37,555 nucleotides of DNA, taken from NCBI GenBank assembly GCA_902522955.1, contig CABYXR010000006.1, positions 1 through 37,555 of the forward strand, read 5' to 3'. Made by a program: the position numbers and the translations under genes. Below the pieces are notes generated by a model that did no database searches, had not been told where the DNA came from, and saw nothing but the letters and a program-made list of their open reading frames with translations. Source of the stretch: an uncultured Pelagibacteraceae bacterium (lineage in GTDB: Bacteria > Pseudomonadota > Alphaproteobacteria > Pelagibacterales > Pelagibacteraceae). Positions 31,094-37,555 of the stretch are shown in pieces (position 1 is the first letter of the stretch; every line of letters starts with the position of its first letter).

Positions 31094-32166
31094 ATTATCT
31101 TCCTTAAAGTACTTATAAATTTTTTATTTTCTAAATTGTTTCCAACTGTTACTCTTAAAGAGTTCTTAATATTATATACATCCATTTTTCTAACTAATAT
31201 TCCGTTTTTAGCCAATTTTAAAAATATCTTTTTTGCACTACCTTTAACTTTATCAAAGTTAATCAATAAAAAGTTACCATAGCTGGAGTTTGTTTCTATC
31301 CCTAAACTCTTAAAATTGTTATAAAAAATTTTAGTCCATTTATTAACGTGCTTAATTTCTTTACTTAACCACTTAATATCTTTAATTGACTCCACTGCAG
31401 CAAATAAGGCAGCTCGATTAATATTGAAAGGTGGTTTGACTTTATTCAAAGCGTATATCAATTTTTTAGGACCATATCCCCATCCAACCCGTAATCCTGC
31501 AAGGCCATAAATTTTTGAAAATGTTCTTGTAATAATAACATTGTTAGAATTAGAGAATAATTTCATTCCAGATAAGTAATTTTTGTCTTTCACATATTCG
31601 AAATAAGCATCATCTACAACTAATAATATATTACTTCTTAACTTTTTTCTTAATCTTAATAATTCTTTTTTACCAATAATTGTTCCAGTAGGGTTATTGG
31701 GGTTGGCTAAAAAAACAATTTTTGTTTTTTTGGTAACTTTAGAAAGAATATTATCAATAGATATTTTAAAATTTTTTTCTTTAGCATATTTAATCTTTGC
31801 TCCATAAATTTTACTATAGATTCTATAAATTATAAAACTAAACTCAGGAACAATTACTTCATCATTTTTATTTAGAAATGATTTACATATTAATTCAAAT
31901 ATTTGATCAGAGCCAGATCCTAATATAATTCTTTTAGGATCAAGTTTAAATTTATTAGCTAGTACTTTCCTGAGTAGTCTGCCTTCAGAGTCTGGATATC
32001 GTTTTAAATTTTTTGATTCTTTATTGTATTCTTTTATTGCTTTTGGACTTGGTCCCAAAGCTGACTCATTAGCAGAGAGCTTAATTTTAACTGCTTTTCG
32101 CTTGTACAAACTTAATCCAGCAACATATTTTTCTGCATTAATTTTATTTGGCTTTGGTAAATTCAT
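31090..32166 (-). CDS. hisC: Histidinol-phosphate aminotransferase
   Basis: Fold-type I PLP aminotransferase, 358 aa. LSANESALGPSPKA is the HisC N-terminal block, ANPNNPTGT (154-162) and DDAYFEYV (185-192) bind PLP, and K218 in TRTFSKIYGLAGLRVGWG is the Schiff-base lysine. Placed directly before tyrA, it may serve aromatic amino-acid synthesis as well as histidine; HisC paralogues with that role are known in other bacteria. The start is 57 bases away from the metX promoter on the other strand. Confidence 0.9.
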   Translation of the reverse strand: MNLPKPNKINAEKYVAGLSLYKRKAVKIKLSANESALGPSPKAIKEYNKESKNLKRYPDSEGRLLRKVLANKFKLDPKRIILGSGSDQIFELICKSFLNKNDEVIVPEFSFIIYRIYSKIYGAKIKYAKEKNFKISIDNILSKVTKKTKIVFLANPNNPTGTIIGKKELLRLRKKLRSNILLVVDDAYFEYVKDKNYLSGMKLFSNSNNVIITRTFSKIYGLAGLRVGWGYGPKKLIYALNKVKPPFNINRAALFAAVESIKDIKWLSKEIKHVNKWTKIFYNNFKSLGIETNSSYGNFLLINFDKVKGSAKKIFLKLAKNGILVRKMDVYNIKNSLRVTVGNNLENKKFISTLRKII

Positions 32167-32222
32167 TTTATTTAGTTAATATATAAAAAGCTTTAGTAAT
32201 GCTAGTTTCATGACATATGAAT

Positions 32223-32251
32223 TTGACAAGTTTACGACTATTTAGTATTAA
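32223..32251 (+). promoter_or_regulatory. Sigma-70 promoter for the metX leader
   Basis: TTGACA (32223-32228), a 17-base spacer and TATTAA (32246-32251). This puts the transcript start near 32258, immediately at the 5' edge of the SAM-II aptamer, so almost the whole leader is riboswitch plus terminator. Confidence 0.6.
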
Positions 32252-32256
32252 TCTGC

Positions 32257-32312
32257 TCAAGGCGCTGATTTAACCAAATTGCAGGCGCTTGATAAATATA
32301 GCTAAATAGGAG
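32257..32312 (+). promoter_or_regulatory. SAM-II riboswitch aptamer upstream of metX
   Basis: The compact SAM-II pseudoknot is recognisable by its conserved blocks: GGCGCTGATTTAACC (32261-32275), ATTGC (32278-32282), GCGCTTGATAAAT (32285-32297) and TAGCTAAATAGG (32299-32310). Stem P1 pairs GCGC (32262-32265) with GCGC (32285-32288), extended by TCAA/TTGA with one bulged G. ATTGC in the loop pairs with AGCTAA around the SAM-binding U-U position to form the pseudoknot. These match, base for base in the core, the crystallised marine metX SAM-II RNA as I remember it. It binds S-adenosylmethionine and should shut down metX when SAM is high. Confidence 0.93.
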
Positions 32313-32314
32313 AT

Positions 32315-32341
32315 AGCCCAGTTTAGCTGGGCTTTTTTTTT
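32315..32341 (+). terminator. SAM-controlled intrinsic terminator before metX
   Basis: AGCCCAG (32315-32321), loop TTTAG, CTGGGCT (32327-32333), then nine T in total. It ends two bases before the metX ATG. AGCTAAA of the aptamer (32300-32306) can pair with TTTAGCT (32322-32328), the loop and first part of the 3' arm, forming a mutually exclusive antiterminator. Binding of SAM would hold AGCTAAA in the pseudoknot and let the terminator form. Confidence 0.88.
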
Positions 32342-32343
32342 GG

Positions 32344-33483
32344 ATGAATAAAAAACTTGAAAATATTAAAAAATATACTGTCTCAAAACCACTTAAATTA
32401 GATTGCGGCAAGACTATAAATAATTTTCCTCTTGCATATGAAACTTATGGAAAATTAAATGAAAATAAAGATAACGCCATTCTTGTATTTCATGCCCTTA
32501 CTGGAGATCAATTTGTTGCAGGGACTAATCTTATTACAAATAAAGAAGGTTGGTGGGTCACAGCCGTCGGTCCTGGCAAAGCAATAGATACGAATAAATA
32601 TTTTGTTATTTGTGCGAATGTAATAGGTGGCTGTATGGGGTCTTTAGGTCCAAAAGAAATTAATCCAGAAAATAATAAACCATATGGATTAGATTTTCCT
32701 GTAATTACGATAAAAGATATGGTTAAGGCACAAGAATCTTTACTTGATCATTTAGGAATAAATAAACTTTTATGTGCAACTGGTGGTTCTATGGGAGGCA
32801 TGCAGCTATTACAATTCTGCGCAACATTCCCTGATAAAACTTTCTCAGCTATACCTATTGCTTGTAGTTCAAGCCATAGCGCACAAAACATTGCTCTAAA
32901 TGAATTAGCTCGTCAAGCTATTATGGCTGATCCAGTTTGGGATAACGGAAAATATGTTTTAAAAAATGTTCAGCCAAAGAATGGTTTAGCAGTTGCTAGA
33001 ATGGTTGGACACATTAGTTATTTATCTGAAAAGGGAATGCAAGAAAAATTTGGAAGAAAATTGCAAGAAAAAGCAGATTACGAATTCAGTTTTAATGCCG
33101 ATTTTCAAGTGGAAAGTTATCTAAGACATCAAGGATTTGCGTTTGTAGAAAGATTTGATGCAAATTCTGTTTTGTACATAACAAGGGCAATGGATTATTT
33201 TGATCTTTCAAAACAATTTAAAGGTGGACTTACCGAAGCTTTTAAAAATCAAAAAACAAAATTTCTGGTAATATCTTTTTCATCTGATTGGCTTTATACA
33301 ACAAAAGAAAACAAAGATATTGTAATAGCTTTAAATGCTTCTGGAGCAGATGTTTCATATTCAGAAATTATTTCAGATAAAGGGCATGACTCATTTTTGT
33401 TAAATGAACCTGAATTTTTAAAAACGTTAAAAGGTTTTATAGATTCTATGTATGGAAAATTTAAAAATGAAAAAAGAATTTAA
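32344..33483 (+). CDS. metX: Homoserine O-acetyltransferase
   Basis: Acetylates (or, in some relatives, succinylates) homoserine for methionine synthesis. 379 aa alpha/beta hydrolase: nucleophile S149 in ATGGSMGGMQ, Asp in SFSSDWLYT, and His H348 in DKGHDSFLLNEPEF. FHALTGDQFVAG and GSLGPKEINPE are MetX blocks. The ATG is three bases after the terminator T-run and lacks a nearby Shine-Dalgarno; the AGGAG at 32308-32312 lies 31 bases upstream, inside the aptamer edge, and an in-frame stop rules out an earlier start. metW overlaps its 3' end. Confidence 0.95.
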   Translation: MNKKLENIKKYTVSKPLKLDCGKTINNFPLAYETYGKLNENKDNAILVFHALTGDQFVAGTNLITNKEGWWVTAVGPGKAIDTNKYFVICANVIGGCMGSLGPKEINPENNKPYGLDFPVITIKDMVKAQESLLDHLGINKLLCATGGSMGGMQLLQFCATFPDKTFSAIPIACSSSHSAQNIALNELARQAIMADPVWDNGKYVLKNVQPKNGLAVARMVGHISYLSEKGMQEKFGRKLQEKADYEFSFNADFQVESYLRHQGFAFVERFDANSVLYITRAMDYFDLSKQFKGGLTEAFKNQKTKFLVISFSSDWLYTTKENKDIVIALNASGADVSYSEIISDKGHDSFLLNEPEFLKTLKGFIDSMYGKFKNEKRI

Positions 33484-34060
33484 AGTAATCGCAGAATTAC
33501 TATCTAAAAACACAAGGGTACTTGATGTAGGTTGTGGAGATGGGTCTCTTATGGCTTTATTAAAAAAAGATAAAAATATTGAAGTAAGAGGATTAGAACT
33601 CAATCAAGATAAAGTACAACAATGTATTAATAAAGGTTTGCCAGTCATTCAAGGTAACGCTGAAACAGAACTCCATCAATTTCCAAATCAATCTTTTGAC
33701 TATGTAATTTTAAGCCAGACACTTCAAGCGTTTTATAATCCAGAAAAAGTTTTAAAGGAACTTTTAAGAGTTGGAAAATCTGTGGTTATCTCCATTCCAA
33801 ACTTTGGTTTTTGGAAGGTTAGAACAAAACTTTTGTTTTTTGGCAAAATGCCTGTTACTAAAACATTACCAAATACTTGGTATAATACTCCAAATCTACA
33901 TATGTGCACAATAAAAGATTTATTTAATTTTTGTGATGAAAAAAATATTAAAATAAAAAAGGTTATAGGAGTAAATGAAAATAAGACATCATTAATAAAA
34001 AAAAGTAATTTAGAAATTAAAAATCTTTTTTCGAAATTGGGAATTTTTCTAGTTGGATAA
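33467..34060 (+). CDS. metW: Methionine biosynthesis protein MetW
   Basis: SAM-dependent methyltransferase-fold protein that pairs with MetX in alphaproteobacteria and is needed for its acyltransferase activity in several of them. 197 aa when started at MKKEFKVIAELLS (33467); an ATG at 33452 would add five residues. The SAM-binding loop VLDVGCGDGSL and the acidic end of strand two (VRGLELN) are present, and YVILSQTLQAFYNPEKVL is the MetW-specific segment. It overlaps metX by 17 bases. MetW begins under SAM-II control, so its dose follows methionine supply. Confidence 0.93.
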   Translation: MKKEFKVIAELLSKNTRVLDVGCGDGSLMALLKKDKNIEVRGLELNQDKVQQCINKGLPVIQGNAETELHQFPNQSFDYVILSQTLQAFYNPEKVLKELLRVGKSVVISIPNFGFWKVRTKLLFFGKMPVTKTLPNTWYNTPNLHMCTIKDLFNFCDEKNIKIKKVIGVNENKTSLIKKSNLEIKNLFSKLGIFLVG

Positions 34061-34061
34061 T

Positions 34062-34820
34062 ATGAAAGTAGAAATCATAAAATGTTTAAGTGATAATTAT
34101 AGTTATCTAATTTATGAAAAAGAAACTAACACTGTATCTATTATTGACCCTTCTGAATTTGCAGCTTGTGATAAAATTATAAAAAAATACAACAAATTAG
34201 ATTTTATCTTAAATACACATCATCATGCAGATCATGTTGACGGTAATTTAAATCTGAAAAAAAAATATAATGCAAAAATATTAGGTTCTGGTTTGGATAA
34301 AGAACGTATTCCTGGAATTGATGTTTTGCTAAAGGAAAATCAAAAACAAAAGATAGGAAATCTTGAATTTCAAGTAATTTTTGTACCTGGCCACACTAAA
34401 GGTCATATAGCGTTTTATTTTAAAAAGGAAAAAATTGTTTTTACAGGAGATGCATTATTTTCTTTAGGATGTGGAAGGATATTTGAAGGCACTTATAAAG
34501 AGATGTTCGATTCTTTAGTAAAATTAAAAAACTTACCGCCAGAAACAAAAGTTTATTGTGGACACGAATATACCAAATCTAATTTAGAGTTTTGCCTAAA
34601 ATACGATCCAAAAAATAATTTATTAAAAGACAAATCATTAAAACTCGATTCAATATTGAAAAAAAATTTACCATCCATTCCGACTACTATTGAAGATGAG
34701 ATTAAAATGAATATTTTCCTTAGATTTGATAACGTCAGTATTAAAGAGGGTTTAAACCTTAAGGATTCTTCTGATCAAGAAATTTTTAGTAAATTACGAG
34801 ATTTAAAGGACACTTTTTAG
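34062..34820 (+). CDS. gloB: Hydroxyacylglutathione hydrolase (glyoxalase II)
   Basis: Hydrolyses S-lactoylglutathione to lactate and glutathione in methylglyoxal detoxification. 252 aa metallo-beta-lactamase fold with the zinc motif THHHADHVDG (H53, H55, D57, H58), VPGHTKGH (second His), FTGDALFSLGCGRIFEGT (Asp) and YCGHEYTKSN (last His), followed by the C-terminal domain typical of GloB. I use ATG 34062; the TTG at 34053 overlaps metW and adds only three residues. It directly follows metW and may share the SAM-controlled transcript. Confidence 0.93.
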   Translation: MKVEIIKCLSDNYSYLIYEKETNTVSIIDPSEFAACDKIIKKYNKLDFILNTHHHADHVDGNLNLKKKYNAKILGSGLDKERIPGIDVLLKENQKQKIGNLEFQVIFVPGHTKGHIAFYFKKEKIVFTGDALFSLGCGRIFEGTYKEMFDSLVKLKNLPPETKVYCGHEYTKSNLEFCLKYDPKNNLLKDKSLKLDSILKKNLPSIPTTIEDEIKMNIFLRFDNVSIKEGLNLKDSSDQEIFSKLRDLKDTF

Positions 34821-34831
34821 ACTCAATAATC

Positions 34832-34859
34832 TTGACTTGACAATATTGGGAGCTATATT
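34832..34859 (+). promoter_or_regulatory. Promoter for rplU-rpmA-obgE-proB
   Basis: TTGACT (34832-34837), 16-base spacer, TATATT (34854-34859). The start of transcription would be near 34866, leaving a leader of about 20 bases to the rplU ATG. An overlapping TTGACA (34837-34842) has no -10 at the right distance. Confidence 0.6.
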
Positions 34860-34885
34860 GCGTGGAAACTATAAGAAAAAAATTT

Positions 34886-35260
34886 ATGTCATTTGCAATT
34901 ATAGAAACGGGTGGAAAACAATACAAAGTGTCTGCTAGTAAAATATTAGAAATAGAAAAACTAAATGCTAAAGTTGGTGAAACAATAAAATTTAAAAATG
35001 TTTTACTCTTAAATGATAATACTAATACTGAAATTGGAAATCCAAATATTGATGGTGCGACAGTAGAAGCAAAACTTTTAGATAACGTTAAAGACAGAAC
35101 GATATTGGTATTTCATAAAAGAAGAAGAAAGCACTCAAGAAAAAAAAATGGCCATAGACAAAGACATGCAAAAATTCAAATAACAAAAATTTTAGCTAAA
35201 GGTGGAAAAATTATAAGTGAAGCTAAATTAACTGAAAAGAAAAAAAACAATAAAAGTTGA
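34886..35260 (+). CDS. rplU: 50S ribosomal protein L21
   Basis: Large-subunit protein L21, 124 aa from the ATG at 34886 (MSFAIIETGGKQYKVS). An in-frame GTG at 34862 would lie at the predicted transcript start and adds a leader foreign to the family. The C-terminal RNA-binding part VFHKRRRKHSRKKNGHRQRH is complete, then a Lys-rich tail ending KKKNNKS. A run of eight A (35240-35247) precedes that tail. Removing one A would extend the protein to a TAG at 35280 with a different Lys/Glu/Asp tail, so the true C-terminus is uncertain. rpmA follows after 30 bases. Confidence 0.95.
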   Translation: MSFAIIETGGKQYKVSASKILEIEKLNAKVGETIKFKNVLLLNDNTNTEIGNPNIDGATVEAKLLDNVKDRTILVFHKRRRKHSRKKNGHRQRHAKIQITKILAKGGKIISEAKLTEKKKNNKS

Positions 35261-35290
35261 AAAAAAAGATAAAAAAAAATAGGAAATTAA

Positions 35291-35545
35291 ATGGCAACAA
35301 AAAAAGCAGGTGGATCATCGAAAAACGGCAGAGATAGTAAAGGAAGGCGTTTGGGTGTTAAACGATATGGTGATCAAATAGTTATTCCTGGCAATATTAT
35401 AGTAAGACAAAGAGGGACTAAAATTCATCCTGGCGATAACGTAGGTATGGGTAAAGATCACTCCATTTTTTCTTTAATAAAAGGAAAAGTGAAATTTAAA
35501 AAATCTAAATTAAACAGAACTTTTGTTTCTGTAATCCCCAATTAA
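35291..35545 (+). CDS. rpmA: 50S ribosomal protein L27
   Basis: 84 aa, [29 protein letters not shown] being the canonical L27 N-terminus (shown here in part: [19 protein letters not shown]). The free N-terminal tail lies near the peptidyl-transfer centre. No leader to be cleaved is present, unlike in Firmicutes. A weak AGGAAA precedes the ATG. Standard neighbour of rplU and obgE. Confidence 0.97.
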   Translation: MATKKAGGSSKNGRDSKGRRLGVKRYGDQIVIPGNIIVRQRGTKIHPGDNVGMGKDHSIFSLIKGKVKFKKSKLNRTFVSVIPN

Positions 35546-35547
35546 AT

Positions 35548-35573
35548 ATATAAATAATTTAAGTTATTTATAT
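35548..35573. repeat. A/T-only 10-bp inverted repeat between rpmA and obgE
   Basis: ATATAAATAA (35548-35557) and TTATTTATAT (35564-35573) pair perfectly around a six-base loop. No T-run follows on either strand, so it is not a standard terminator. In DNA this AT-rich such an element can arise by chance, though it fills most of the gap before the obgE ATG. Confidence 0.4.
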
Positions 35574-35583
35574 TATATCCAAA

Positions 35584-36570
35584 ATGAAATTTTTAGATCA
35601 AGCTAAAATATATATAAAAGCGGGAAATGGTGGTTCAGGATCGGCTAGTTTTCGTAGAGAGAAGTTTATTGAGTATGGCGGACCAGATGGAGGTGATGGT
35701 GGAAATGGAGGTTCGATAATAATTCAATCAGATAGAAATTTAAATACTCTAATTGATTTTAGATACGCTCAACATTTTAAAGCTGAACATGGAAAACCTG
35801 GAAGTAAGAGAAACAAAACAGGTGCTAATGGAGAGGACTTAATTTTAAAAGTTCCTTTAGGAACTCAAATTTTTGAGGAGGACAATAATACATTAATTTA
35901 TGATTTCACTTCAAATAAAGAAAAATATCTTGTTGCTTTGGGAGGAAAAGGTGGACTTGGTAATGTAAGATTTAAAAGTTCTACAAATAGAGCTCCGAAA
36001 AAGAAAACCTCGGGTAAGTCGGGTGAGGAGTTTTGGATATGGTTACAATTAAAGGTAATTGCTGATATCGGAATTATTGGAAAACCAAATGCTGGTAAAT
36101 CTAGTTTATTAGCAGCCTTAACAAGAGCTAAACCTAAAATAGCGAATTATCCTTTTACTACGATTAATCCAAATTTAGGAGTAACCTACTATTCGGGAAA
36201 AGAAGTTACTTTAGCTGATATTCCTGGACTCGTTGAAGGAGCTCACAAAGGAGTTGGACTTGGAGATAAGTTTTTACGCCATATAGAAAGATGTAAAGTT
36301 TTGTTACATTTAATTGACTTATCAGAAAATGATTTAATAAATACTTACAAAAAAATCAAACAAGAGTTAATTTCTTATGATAAAAAATTAGCTAATAAAA
36401 AAGAGGTTATATTTTTTAATAAATCTGATTTATTGAATATAAAGGACATTAAAACAAAATTAATTGAGTTTAATAAAAAAATAAATTCTAAGTATGAAAT
36501 AATTTCAGTCTTTTCAAAAGATGATATCCAAAAAATTAAAAAAATATTAATTAAATATGCTGATCGATAA
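35584..36570 (+). CDS. obgE: Obg-family GTPase (CgtA/ObgE)
   Basis: Ribosome-associated GTPase acting in 50S assembly and stress control. 328 aa: glycine-rich Obg fold (1-158, with GGPDGGDGGNGG and KGGLGNVRF), then the G domain with G1 GKPNAGKSS (166-174), G3 DIPG (212-215) and G4 NKSD (279-282). The variable acidic C-terminal extension of some Obg proteins is absent; it stops soon after the G domain. proB starts within its last 14 bases. Confidence 0.96.
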   Translation: MKFLDQAKIYIKAGNGGSGSASFRREKFIEYGGPDGGDGGNGGSIIIQSDRNLNTLIDFRYAQHFKAEHGKPGSKRNKTGANGEDLILKVPLGTQIFEEDNNTLIYDFTSNKEKYLVALGGKGGLGNVRFKSSTNRAPKKKTSGKSGEEFWIWLQLKVIADIGIIGKPNAGKSSLLAALTRAKPKIANYPFTTINPNLGVTYYSGKEVTLADIPGLVEGAHKGVGLGDKFLRHIERCKVLLHLIDLSENDLINTYKKIKQELISYDKKLANKKEVIFFNKSDLLNIKDIKTKLIEFNKKINSKYEIISVFSKDDIQKIKKILIKYADR

Positions 36571-37555
36571 TTCAAAAAAAATAGTAATAAAATTAGGCTC
36601 TTCAACAGTAATTGATAGTAAAGGAAAATTTAAAAGAAAGTGGGTCACATCTTTAATAAATGATATAAAAAAATATGGTAAGGGAAAAAATTTTGTTATT
36701 GTCTCCTCAGGAGCGATAGCCTTAGGACAAAAATATTTAAAGATTAAAAAAAAGAAAATTAAGTTAGAAATGAGTCAAGCTATAGCAGCAATTGGACAAA
36801 TTCATTTAGCAGGTGAATTTCAAAAACTTTTTGATAAATTTAAAATTAAATCTGGGCAAATTTTGATAAGCCCTGATGACACTGAGCAAAGGAAGCGTGC
36901 TTTAAATGTTAGAAGCACTTTTGAAAATCTTTTCAATCTTAAAGCTATACCTGTAGTTAATGAAAATGATACGACTGCTACTGCAGAAATAAAATATGGA
37001 GATAATGATAGACTTGCTGCGAGAGTAGCACAAATTATTGCTGCGGATACTTTAATAATTTTTTCAGATGTTGATGGTCTTTATGATAAGTCAAAAAAAA
37101 TAGTTAATATAGTGAAAAAAATTGATGAAAAAATTTACTCTTTAACTAATAATAATAAAAACTTTTATGGGTCAGGAGGAATTTCTACAAAATTAGACGC
37201 AGCAAAAATTTGCATTAATTCTGGTTGCCACATGTTTATAGCTAATGGAAAAAAAGAAAATCCTATTGAAAAAATGCTCAGAAAAAAAGTTTTTACTCAT
37301 TTTATACCTAAAATTTCTAGTTTAGATGCCAGAAAAAAATGGATAATAGGATCTTTGAATTCATCTGGAGTTATTCATATAGATAAAGGAGCTGCAAAAG
37401 CACTTTTAAATGGAAAAAGTTTATTAGCGGCTGGAATAACTAAAATTAAGGGGCCGTTTGATAAAGGGGAAAATGTACTGATTATCGACGAGAATGAGAA
37501 ACAATTGGCACGAGGTTTGGTATCATTCAATTCTTTTGAAATTGATAAAATTAAG
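36557..37555 (+). CDS. proB: Glutamate 5-kinase, 3' end beyond window
   Basis: First step of proline synthesis: ATP-dependent phosphorylation of glutamate. The frame is open from the ATG at 36557 (MLIDNSKKIVIKLGSS) to the window edge, 333 codons without stop; the family is usually about 370 aa. Amino-acid-kinase motifs: VIKLGSS, VSSGAIALGQ, VNENDTTATAEIKYGDNDRL and FYGSGGISTKLDAAKI. From about residue 275 a PUA domain begins (AAGITKIKGPFDKGENV), as in full-length ProB. It overlaps obgE by 14 bases, so it is translationally coupled. The last codon is exactly at 37553-37555, with the stop outside. Confidence 0.95.
   Translation, partial: MLIDNSKKIVIKLGSSTVIDSKGKFKRKWVTSLINDIKKYGKGKNFVIVSSGAIALGQKYLKIKKKKIKLEMSQAIAAIGQIHLAGEFQKLFDKFKIKSGQILISPDDTEQRKRALNVRSTFENLFNLKAIPVVNENDTTATAEIKYGDNDRLAARVAQIIAADTLIIFSDVDGLYDKSKKIVNIVKKIDEKIYSLTNNNKNFYGSGGISTKLDAAKICINSGCHMFIANGKKENPIEKMLRKKVFTHFIPKISSLDARKKWIIGSLNSSGVIHIDKGAAKALLNGKSLLAAGITKIKGPFDKGENVLIIDENEKQLARGLVSFNSFEIDKIK

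Noticed and set aside
34053-34061. TTG upstream start for gloB
   Set aside because: Overlaps the metW stop and adds three residues; the ATG at 34062 begins the standard GloB N-terminus.
34862-34885. GTG upstream start for rplU
   Set aside because: Lies at about the predicted transcription start and adds eight residues not typical of L21; the ATG at 34886 gives the standard N-terminus.
1-37555. CRISPR arrays, insertion sequences, prophage or rRNA
   Set aside because: No regularly spaced repeats, transposase motifs, phage structural genes or rRNA segments were seen on either strand.

Overview
This 37.6 kb window is AT-rich (A+T roughly 70 %), gene-dense bacterial chromosome. Gene content and order point to an alphaproteobacterium of the SAR11/Pelagibacterales type: tiny or negative intergenic distances, strong use of A/T-ending codons, a SAM-II riboswitch ahead of metX-metW, a Suv3-like helicase, ferredoxin and CarD cluster, the set rplU-rpmA-obgE-proB, and a TAXI-type TRAP transporter. 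The taxonomic call is inference from gene content. I see no insertion sequence, prophage, CRISPR array or rRNA. There is one tRNA.

Layout. 1-1.9 kb: 3' end of an acetyl-CoA acetyltransferase, a 44-residue membrane protein and an HDAC-superfamily deacetylase. 2-9.1 kb: a co-directional cluster with pyruvate dehydrogenase E1 (carrying its own N-terminal lipoyl domain), E2, an EamA transporter, a hotdog thioesterase and a secreted FG-GAP/UnbV-type protein. 9.1-10.1 kb: a Cys-rich secreted protein and two genes too short for routine callers, a 49-residue zinc-ribbon-like protein (-) and a 17-residue hydrophobic peptide behind a perfect Shine-Dalgarno sequence (+). 10.1-14.9 kb (-): aminotransferase, TAXI solute receptor, intrinsic terminator, fused TRAP permease.

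15-19 kb: helicase, TerB-like protein, 7Fe ferredoxin and CarD (+), facing a 23-residue Lys/Arg peptide gene (-) across a shared terminator. 19.2-23.1 kb (-): acyl-CoA synthetase directly behind tRNA-Leu(CAA), a BASS-family transporter, a regulator-like protein with two winged-helix segments, and a small membrane protein. 23.1-24.7 kb (+): YqaA, DsbB and Coq7. 24.7-26.7 kb: HNH endonuclease, esterase, HIG1-domain protein and TlpA-like thioredoxin in alternating orientations.

26.7-30.2 kb (+): argH, an LptM-like lipoprotein, lysA and plsC. 30.2-32.2 kb (-): hisC and tyrA. 32.2-34.8 kb (+): promoter, SAM-II aptamer, antiterminator/terminator, metX, metW and gloB. 34.8-37.6 kb (+): rplU, rpmA, obgE and proB, which runs off the window end.

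Most genes are core metabolism: acetyl-CoA and pyruvate handling, amino-acid synthesis (Arg, Lys, Tyr, His or aromatic, Met, Pro), lipid activation and thiol redox. The less ordinary material lies in the very small genes and regulatory junctions: the 17-, 23-, 44- and 49-residue ORFs, the tRNA-fadD junction, two start codons sharing one CATG, the transcription-terminating SAM-II switch, and a homopolymer that decides the C-terminus of ribosomal protein L21.
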